In this document: positions 7,401 to 11,322 of the stretch, one piece after another | Layout: the number at the start of each line of letters is the position of its first letter | Numbering within the stretch: position 1 is the stretch's first letter | The notes under the pieces: generated by a model | What the model saw: only the letters and a program-made list of their open reading frames with translations | The model's database searches: none | Told to the model about the DNA's origin: nothing | Source of the DNA: JASEFH01 sp034679905 | GTDB taxonomy: Archaea; Halobacteriota; Methanomicrobia; Methanomicrobiales; JACTUA01 | NCBI GenBank assembly: GCA_034679905.1 | Contig: JAXDAH010000203.1 | Span: 1-11,322, forward strand | Direction of reading: 5' to 3' | DNA: 11,322 bases | Program-made: the position numbers and the translations under genes

Positions 7401-7670
7401 GTGCTGGAGCGAAAGCGCATCCATGCGGAGAGGATCACCATCGGGAGGGAGGTCAACAACGACAGGCAGGACCTGAAGGTCTCCAAGCAACAGGAGTTTG
7501 AAAATGAAAAGGAGATCGTGGAGAAGATCCTCTCACTATCCTATTCCCCGGCTGAACGGTTGGGCGTGGACAGAAACACATTCTACGACATCAGGCAGCG
7601 GATAAAGAACACCGGAGATATCAAGACTCCTGCTGTCCGCAGACTCACATCCCATCTAAGCGGTTCATAA
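7401..7670 (+). CDS. hypothetical protein or gene remnant with HTH-like, Cas1-tail-like C-terminus
   Basis: An 89-codon frame from a GTG without a convincing ribosome-binding site. Residues about 28-80 are charged and helical. They contain EIVEKILSLSYSPAERLGVD followed by RNTFYDIRQRIKNTG. This resembles the C-terminal extension of several Cas1 proteins (pattern: KIL-x-L/M-T/S-x-x-x-A/R-x-x-LGI-x-K-S/T-TL-x-Y). None of the Cas1 catalytic core is present. It also has a general helix-turn-helix look, so another DNA-binding protein is possible. The frame ends cleanly and is followed by C9 and T7. Most likely the 3' end of a decayed gene, less likely a small intact protein. The family call is recalled pattern resemblance only. 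Confidence 0.45.
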   Translation: MLERKRIHAERITIGREVNNDRQDLKVSKQQEFENEKEIVEKILSLSYSPAERLGVDRNTFYDIRQRIKNTGDIKTPAVRRLTSHLSGS

Positions 7671-7671
7671 A

Positions 7672-7689
7672 CCCCCCCCCTCTTTTTTT
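7672..7689 (+). terminator. oligo-T terminator after the 7401 frame
   Basis: Nine C residues (7672-7680) are followed by TCT and seven T residues (7683-7689) immediately after the stop at 7670. Archaeal RNA polymerase terminates at such T-runs. The homopolymer C tract is also a place where sequence length errors are likely. Confidence 0.5.
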
Positions 7690-7774
7690 CTAGATCCCCA
7701 GATGAACAGCCCCTATTTTCGAAATAGAGTATTTTAAACAGGTATAAACGGTAAATCTCCTGCCATCGAGATAA

Positions 7775-7784
7775 TTTTTATATG
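7775..7784 (+). promoter_or_regulatory. TATA box of the AT-rich orphan gene
   Basis: TTTTTATATG lies about 48 bases before the ATG at 7827. Transcription would begin near 7805, giving a leader of about 20 bases. A small inverted repeat (ctattt/aaatag, 7713-7727) lies further upstream. Confidence 0.5.
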
Positions 7785-7826
7785 TTAAAGCAACCGTCAT
7801 AATGGTTAGTAATTGCTGGGCATACC

Positions 7827-8171
7827 ATGCTGCATGATATATTTGCCCAAGAGCGGGATATTTTTGGCTGCAGTTTAGCGGATCGGGCCGGGGAATGGTT
7901 CGTCTCTACGAAAGGATGCCAAAGAGACTTTTTCTCTAAAGGATATGTGATAAACGCCACGGTGACGGGCGACTGTATTGCAGATGTGATCACGATACGA
8001 TATATAAAAAAGAGGAAATACATCGAATATGAAGGTCACATCGCATTCACAGCGCGATATTATAACGGATCCTTGGGCACAATCGATAAAATACGCGAAT
8101 TCAAAGAGAAAATATTACAGGGTAATCAAGACTGGATGTATGGTTTTAAGCAGTTTCATTTCTATCATTGA
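7827..8171 (+). CDS. hypothetical protein, 114 aa
   Basis: An unrecognised small soluble protein. It has no signal peptide or membrane helix. The N-terminal half contains SLADRAGEWFVSTKGCQRDF and alternating hydrophobic strands (YVINATVTGDCIADVITIRY), suggesting a small beta-rich fold. The C-terminal half is basic and aromatic, ending in a likely helix (TIDKIREFKEKILQG) and a YGFKQFHFYH tail. Two cysteines are spaced far apart and do not form a metal motif. Codon use is AT-rich (many ATA, AAA and TAT codons), unlike the GC-rich genes on both sides, which suggests recent acquisition. The ATG has no strong ribosome-binding site, but a TATA box sits at a suitable distance. No function can be assigned. 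Confidence 0.65.
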   Translation: MLHDIFAQERDIFGCSLADRAGEWFVSTKGCQRDFFSKGYVINATVTGDCIADVITIRYIKKRKYIEYEGHIAFTARYYNGSLGTIDKIREFKEKILQGNQDWMYGFKQFHFYH

Positions 8172-8347
8172 TAAAATCGATGCCTTATCTTACGCCTTCC
8201 ATCCTTGAGTGCTGTAGAGACCTCGGAATTGGGATCCTCCAAATTAACTATTGTACGGGGGCAGTGAGGGAACTTAGAGCACCTCAAGCAGTGGAATCTC
8301 CGGAGGGATTTTCATACCCGGACCCGCGGCGGAGTCAAATGTTGTAA
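8172..8347. other. gene-free stretch after the orphan gene
   Basis: No intact gene. A short plus-strand frame from 8268 to a TAG at 8376-8378 reads NLEHLKQWNLRRDF and later GGVKCCKKSFVGG, vaguely like a broken zinc ribbon of a transposase. It has no start codon and only one CC pair, so it cannot be assigned. Confidence 0.3.
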
Positions 8348-8572
8348 GAAATCCTTCGTGGGGGGCACCCGAGGTTAGATATTCTTTATGCCACGCCATC
8401 CATAGAGGCCCCCTATATTCATGAAATCTTGAGAGATAATCCGATTCTCCTCTGGGAGCACGCCCAATTAGAACCGAAGGGACCTAAGAAGGGCTCTGAA
8501 AACCCGCCCTCGGATGTAAGAAATGAATTACTCAAGATGCGTGAGCGTCTGTATGGCAACTACGATAAATAG
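8348..8572 (+). pseudogene. possible gene fragment without a start codon
   Basis: An open frame of 74 codons ending in TAG at 8570-8572. It begins right after an in-frame TAA (8345-8347) and has no ATG or GTG start (only a TTG at 8429). The translation looks natural: LDILYATPSIEAPYIHEILR, then DNPILLWEHAQLEPKG and NELLKMRERLYGNYDK at the end. It is charged and helical towards the C-terminus. This suggests the 3' part of a broken gene. Family not recognised. T6 at 8612-8617 could terminate its transcript. Confidence 0.35.
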
Positions 8573-8646
8573 CCGCTATATCTGTGACCATTACCGTTAG
8601 CAGGGGGGTGGTGTTTTTTCGAGATATATATAACCCGCTCACAGGA

Positions 8647-8731
8647 TGCGAGGGAAGGGATTCGAACCCCTGAACTTCTTCAAGACTGGACCCTAAATCC
8701 AGCGCCTTTGACCTGGCTCGGCAACCCTCGC
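8647..8731 (-). tRNA. tRNA-Leu, anticodon UAG
   Basis: The minus strand folds as a class II tRNA. The acceptor stem is GCGAGGG/CCCTCGC (8725-8731 with 8648-8654) with discriminator A at 8647. The D arm contains GCCGAGCCAGGTCAAAGGC. The anticodon stem CTGGA/TCCAG encloses the loop TTTAGGG, which places TAG at positions 34-36 and reads CUA-type leucine codons. A long variable arm of about 15 bases (TCTTGAAGAAGTTCA) is typical of leucine tRNA. The T arm is AGGGG-TTCGAAT-CCCTT. No intron is seen and CCA is not encoded, as expected in most archaea. Confidence 0.96.
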
Positions 8732-8763
8732 GCGAAATATCGTATATTTGATTGACTTCCGAT

Positions 8764-8773
8764 AAGTTATAGG
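8764..8773 (-). promoter_or_regulatory. candidate TATA box of tRNA-Leu
   Basis: CCTATAACTT on the minus strand, with its centre about 37 bases before the tRNA 5' end. It would give a leader of about a dozen bases for RNase P removal. A nearer AT-rich stretch (AAATATACG, around 8743-8751) is a less likely alternative. Confidence 0.4.
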
Positions 8774-9020
8774 TTGTCCCGGAAGCGGCGATCCCCTGTA
8801 CGATTCCTGAAGGTCGCCCCAGGCTGGATGCCGACGGTCTCCGCTTTCTCCGAACCTCGCCAGACACTCGTTCGGACAGCAGAGCGCATGTCCGCCAAAA
8901 CCTGAAATGCAGGGTTCTATTCTATGGCAGGGGCTGATCTGTCGTTTAAAGCAGGGGGCCGATCCTGTATAGCGCAAGGTATTAATTACTCAAAAGCGCA
9001 ATATTCTGTTAAACGAAAAC
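8774..9020. other. gene-free spacer between tRNA-Leu and the eha operon
   Basis: No convincing gene on either strand. An 8-bp inverted repeat, TCGTTTAA (8942-8949) and TTAAACGA (9009-9016), lies just upstream of the eha promoter and could mark a regulator site. The missing ehaA is not found here. Confidence 0.4.
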
Positions 9021-9028
9021 CTTTAATC
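9021..9028 (+). promoter_or_regulatory. candidate TATA box of the eha operon
   Basis: CTTTAATC, preceded by the A-rich stretch CGAAAAC that could act as the TFB recognition element. The expected transcription start is near 9050, leaving a leader of about 15 bases with GGAG at 9055-9058 before the ehaB ATG. Confidence 0.45.
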
Positions 9029-9065
9029 GCACCGCACAACAACTTCTACTGTCGGAGTCCCCTGA

Positions 9066-9554
9066 ATGCTGGATGTTGTGGCGCGAATTTTTATCGCGTC
9101 TGCCGTCTGCTGGCTTATTTTCGTCCCTATCGATCTACTCTTCCGGCTGCCGGAGAAGGGTGGCGTGAGCGGGGCGACGGCGATCGGAAGGGCGATCGAG
9201 CAGGACGGCGGATCGCTCTCCGGCGGCTACATGATGGGCAACATCGTCTCGTCCCCGGACGCCTCCGCCGGAACCCTGCTGGCGTCCGTCGGCGTCTACA
9301 TCGCCGGCATCCCCGGAGGGCTCCTCGCCGCCCTCCTGGTCTACATCGGCAACCGCATCTGCTATGACCCCGGTTATGCCGGCACCACGGGGGCGATCGC
9401 CGCCACTCTGGTTGTCTACGGGTTCACGCAGATCGGATTTCTGGCATCGGACTTCATCGCGGGGATGGTGATCGCCATCCTGACCATCCAGGGCATCTCC
9501 CACGTGCATGCAAGCGGTGTCCTGGCACGACTCTGGAGCGTGAGGCGAGGATGA
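9066..9554 (+). CDS. ehaB: energy-converting hydrogenase Eha, membrane subunit B
   Basis: A 162-residue integral membrane protein. Hydrophobic segments lie at about 5-25 (RIFIASAVCWLIFVPIDLLF), 70-97, 108-125 and 128-144. A polar Gly-rich stretch (GGSLSGGYMMGNIVSS) lies between the first two. Assignment rests on size and on the gene order that follows, which matches ehaB-C-D-E-F-G-H of methanogens. Eha uses ion motive force to drive reduction of low-potential ferredoxin by H2 for CO2 reduction to formyl-methanofuran. The individual role of this subunit is unknown. The ATG follows GGAG by 7 bases. Its stop overlaps the ehaC start (ATGA, 9551-9554). It is the first gene of the run: no ehaA precedes it. 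Confidence 0.78.
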   Translation: MLDVVARIFIASAVCWLIFVPIDLLFRLPEKGGVSGATAIGRAIEQDGGSLSGGYMMGNIVSSPDASAGTLLASVGVYIAGIPGGLLAALLVYIGNRICYDPGYAGTTGAIAATLVVYGFTQIGFLASDFIAGMVIAILTIQGISHVHASGVLARLWSVRRG

Positions 9555-9808
9555 CTCCAGGAGAACTCTCCCTCGTATTCTGCGCCGGCATTGCCCTCTT
9601 CTCGGCGATCCGCATCGTTGTGGAGAGGAGAACCCTCCGCAAACTCCCGTACCTGAACGTGCTCGGGTTTGCCATCGCGGGATCCGTGGCCCTGATCCTC
9701 CCCCACCCGCTCGCCATCGTCGCGGCGGCCGCCTATTTCGTCGGATCGACTCTCGAGTCCAATGCGATCGCGAGCGCCTACGCCGGAGGGATCCAGAAGC
9801 GTGATTGA
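9551..9808 (+). CDS. ehaC: Eha hydrogenase, membrane subunit C
   Basis: 85 residues with hydrophobic segments at about 5-21, 33-51 and 53-68. The KLPYLNVLGFAIAGSVALIL stretch recalls small Mrp-antiporter-type subunits (MrpG/MbhC class); this is my inference from pattern. The C-terminus (SAYAGGIQKRD) is polar. The ATG overlaps the ehaB stop by 4 bases. The end overlaps the ehaD GTG by 8 bases, and the GGAGGG serving ehaD lies inside its last codons. The gene symbol is assigned from length and order. Confidence 0.78.
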   Translation: MTPGELSLVFCAGIALFSAIRIVVERRTLRKLPYLNVLGFAIAGSVALILPHPLAIVAAAAYFVGSTLESNAIASAYAGGIQKRD

Positions 9809-10031
9809 AGGGCTCGCTCTCGTCTTCGGTGTCGTTGCCCTCCTGGGCGCCGTCGCCGCGATGATCCAGAAGGATCCGTTCGACAAGCTCGTCTCCCTCG
9901 GCATCCTCGGCGGCGGCATCGTCCCCTTCATCGTGGATCGGGGCTACCTGGACGTCGCCATCGCGTACGCCTTCATCCTCCCGATCGCGACCATCTTCAT
10001 CCTGCTCGTCTGCCGGAGGAGGTGCCCGTGA
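9801..10031 (+). CDS. ehaD: Eha hydrogenase, membrane subunit D
   Basis: 76 residues from the GTG at 9801, which sits 10 bases after GGAGGG and overlaps the ehaC stop. A longer in-frame start at 9762 lies inside ehaC without its own binding site and was rejected. Three hydrophobic segments are seen: 2-20, 31-46 and 51-70. GYLDVAIAYAFILPIATIFI resembles the PDVALTEA-type helix of Mrp/Mbh subunits, suggesting a part in the ion-translocating module (inference). It ends with the basic CRRRCP tail and overlaps ehaE by 4 bases (GTGA). Confidence 0.78.
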   Translation: MIEGLALVFGVVALLGAVAAMIQKDPFDKLVSLGILGGGIVPFIVDRGYLDVAIAYAFILPIATIFILLVCRRRCP

Positions 10032-10264
10032 CGCCGGAGTTCGTCCTGGGTCTCGGCATCCTCGCCATCGGAGTGCTGGCTTCCGTCTTCCCGCGGCCGA
10101 AGACCTATATAAACCGCCTGATCAACCTGGAGATCCCGGCGTTCGGGCTCCTCCTCGTCATGCTCTCCTACGACGAGACGCTCGCCCTCCTCACCTTCAT
10201 CGCGGTCACGGCCATATCCACGTTCGTCCTCGTCCGTGTGATAGAGAGGAGGGAAGCGCCGTGA
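10028..10264 (+). CDS. ehaE: Eha hydrogenase, membrane subunit E
   Basis: 78 residues from the GTG at 10028 (overlap GTGA with the ehaD stop), preceded by GGAGGAGG at a normal distance. Another GTG two codons upstream (10022) touches that binding site and is less likely. Hydrophobic segments lie at about 4-19, 33-48 and 52-70. The central INLEIPAFGLLLVML motif recalls NuoK/MrpC-type helices carrying a buried glutamate, here in the LEIPAFG stretch; this comparison is inference. Its stop overlaps the ehaF start (GTGA, 10261-10264). Confidence 0.78.
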   Translation: MTPEFVLGLGILAIGVLASVFPRPKTYINRLINLEIPAFGLLLVMLSYDETLALLTFIAVTAISTFVLVRVIERREAP

Positions 10265-10710
10265 TCGTCCGCCGCATCTCGGCGGCGATCTCCCGCCTGG
10301 AGAACCTGACCGCCGTCTACGCCCTCATCGTCGTTCTGGTGACGATCGTCGGGCTTGCCACGCTCCCCCTCCTGGAGTACCGGGGGGACGCCCTCTACCC
10401 GAAGACGATCGACCGTGAGAGCACGCTGGATCCCTACGACCGGGGCGGAACGCCCTTCAATACCACCGAGGTGAAGGCCCAGTACATCGAGAACTCCCCC
10501 TATGCCGGCTATGTCACCGCCTACCTGACACCCCTCTCCCTGTATATGGCAGAGAGCACGCTGCACCTGGGGACGACGATCGTCTCCCACCCCGGTGGGA
10601 TCATCGACGAGATCCTCTACAACACCCGCGGTCTGGATACCGTTGTCGAGACCAGTATCCTCTTTACGGCGTTTGCCATCGCCTCCTACATCTTCCGCAG
10701 GAGGGACTGA
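10261..10710 (+). CDS. ehaF: Eha hydrogenase, membrane subunit F
   Basis: 149 residues starting at a GTG that overlaps the ehaE stop, with GAGAGGAGGG upstream. A membrane helix spans about 17-38, a polar loop about 40-83 (containing DPYDRGGTPFNTTEVKAQYI) and further hydrophobic parts about 84-97 and 129-145. The C-terminal RGLDTVVETSILFTAFAIAS closely follows the FRGFDTLGE-x-x-VLFTA motif of MrpA/B and Mbh-type antiporter subunits. This supports a place in the ion-pumping arm. The stop is one base before the codon region of ehaG (ATG at 10712). Confidence 0.8.
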   Translation: MIVRRISAAISRLENLTAVYALIVVLVTIVGLATLPLLEYRGDALYPKTIDRESTLDPYDRGGTPFNTTEVKAQYIENSPYAGYVTAYLTPLSLYMAESTLHLGTTIVSHPGGIIDEILYNTRGLDTVVETSILFTAFAIASYIFRRRD

Positions 10711-10711
10711 C

Positions 10712-11311
10712 ATGACTGCAGAGTACTCCCTGGGCCTCCTCGTCGCGTTCCTGGGAATCGTGGCCGCTTTCTCCGCCCTCGTCCTCGAGAGAGACGACCT
10801 CCACCGCATCCTGCTCACGGACCTCGCAGAGATCCTGGTCCTCGTGGTCGTCGCCCTGATCGCGACGGATCTCGCAGAGGCCCTCATCCTCCCCGGCCTG
10901 GTCGTGGGAATCTCCGAGCTGCTGGCGGTCTCCGAGGTCTACCTTCTGCGGGAAGGTTTAACAAGCCAGCCGGAGCAGAGGCTGCGGATCGAGGTGATGG
11001 AGAGCGCACCCCCCATCCTCGCCGTCCTGCTCGTCGGCTACGGGATCGTCCTCTCCGGGTTCTCGGGGGGAGCGGTCGCCGGTCTCGGGGTGATCTTCTA
11101 CTTCATGTGCCGCGGACACCGCGAGCGGTTCCACGCCATCGAGGTAGCGAGCGGCTACGCCTGGGCGATGTGGATCCTCGCCTTCTTCATCTTCATGCTG
11201 CTTCCCGCCTACTGGTACTTCGCCGTGATGATCGCGGGAGGGGCGATCCTCCTCAAGGTGATGGCGAAGATGGCGCTTGTGGGGACCATGCGGGGGGGAT
11301 CCGGTGTTTGA
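10712..11311 (+). CDS. ehaG: Eha hydrogenase, membrane subunit G
   Basis: 199 residues. The ATG at 10712 follows AGGAGGGA by about 5 bases. An in-frame start at 10595 lies inside ehaF and gives an unrelated Ser/Arg-rich extension, so it was rejected. Hydrophobic segments lie at about 5-24, 36-56, 58-78, 101-117, 119-133, 148-165 and 167-186, so six or seven helices. Acidic residues inside membrane stretches (D37, E40, D53, E56, E69) are candidates for ion transfer. The stop overlaps the GTG of the next gene by 8 bases. Confidence 0.8.
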   Translation: MTAEYSLGLLVAFLGIVAAFSALVLERDDLHRILLTDLAEILVLVVVALIATDLAEALILPGLVVGISELLAVSEVYLLREGLTSQPEQRLRIEVMESAPPILAVLLVGYGIVLSGFSGGAVAGLGVIFYFMCRGHRERFHAIEVASGYAWAMWILAFFIFMLLPAYWYFAVMIAGGAILLKVMAKMALVGTMRGGSGV

Positions 11312-11322
11312 ACTAACCGGGG
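11304..11322 (+). CDS. ehaH: start of the next eha gene, probably ehaH (cut by window end)
   Basis: GTG TTT GAA CTA ACC GGG begins inside the ehaG stop region with an 8-base overlap, the same arrangement as ehaC/ehaD, and has GGGGGGA upstream. Only six codons are visible. The identity as ehaH rests on the gene order known in methanogens. Confidence 0.45.

Noticed and set aside
6997..8640. CRISPR array near the Cas1-like tail
   Set aside because: No regularly spaced repeats of 25-40 bases are present.
8647..8680. tRNA 3' end as an att site duplicated in the window
   Set aside because: No second copy of the tRNA 3' end was found to the left; only short matches such as gagggaa near 8266.
8532..8867. 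A 111-codon minus-strand frame
   Set aside because: It reads straight through the tRNA-Leu gene.
8924..9367. A 147-codon plus-strand frame overlapping ehaB
   Set aside because: Arg/Pro-rich out-of-frame translation of ehaB codons; ehaB itself has the promoter, binding site and coupled neighbour.
10168..10887. A 239-codon minus-strand frame under ehaE-ehaG
   Set aside because: Antisense shadow of three overlapping membrane-protein genes.

Overview
The window looks like chromosomal DNA from a hydrogenotrophic methanogen, most likely Methanomicrobiales (Methanoculleus-like). The grounds are a run of small overlapping membrane-protein genes matching the Eha energy-converting hydrogenase operon, archaeal TATA-type promoters, a tRNA gene without an encoded CCA, GC-rich coding DNA and PAS-rich sensory proteins. 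The genus is inference from content, not from a search.

Layout. 1-448 has no convincing gene; its main feature is a pair of adjacent perfect hairpins at 22-65. 449-3626 (minus strand) is a two-gene signalling operon: a membrane-bound histidine kinase (Cache-like sensor, HAMP, two PAS, HisKA, ATPase) followed, with an 8-base overlap, by a single-domain Rcp1-like response regulator. A gene-free spacer of about 600 bases separates it from a divergent gene (4234-6003, plus strand) coding for an N-terminal winged helix plus four PAS domains and no kinase. One PAS domain in each of these divergent proteins is closely similar, which suggests related signals. A GC-rich hairpin lies between the HTH-PAS gene and a convergent small heat-shock protein gene (6052-6528, minus). 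A 56-residue zinc-ribbon protein gene (6746-6916, minus) follows.

7000-8640 is the accessory part. It holds a decayed coding stretch ending in an 89-codon frame whose last 50 or so residues resemble the C-terminal tail of some Cas1 proteins, an oligo-T terminator, an AT-rich orphan gene (7827-8171) with a good promoter, and a second set of broken frames (8268-8572). This block ends at the 3' end of a tRNA-Leu(UAG) gene (8647-8731, minus), a common integration position, but no att duplication was found.

9066-11322 (plus) is the start of the eha operon: ehaB, C, D, E, F, G and the first codons of ehaH, all translationally coupled. These are membrane subunits of the complex that uses ion motive force to drive ferredoxin reduction with H2, feeding the first CO2-reduction step of methanogenesis. 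No ehaA lies immediately upstream. No CRISPR array, rRNA gene or complete insertion sequence was seen.
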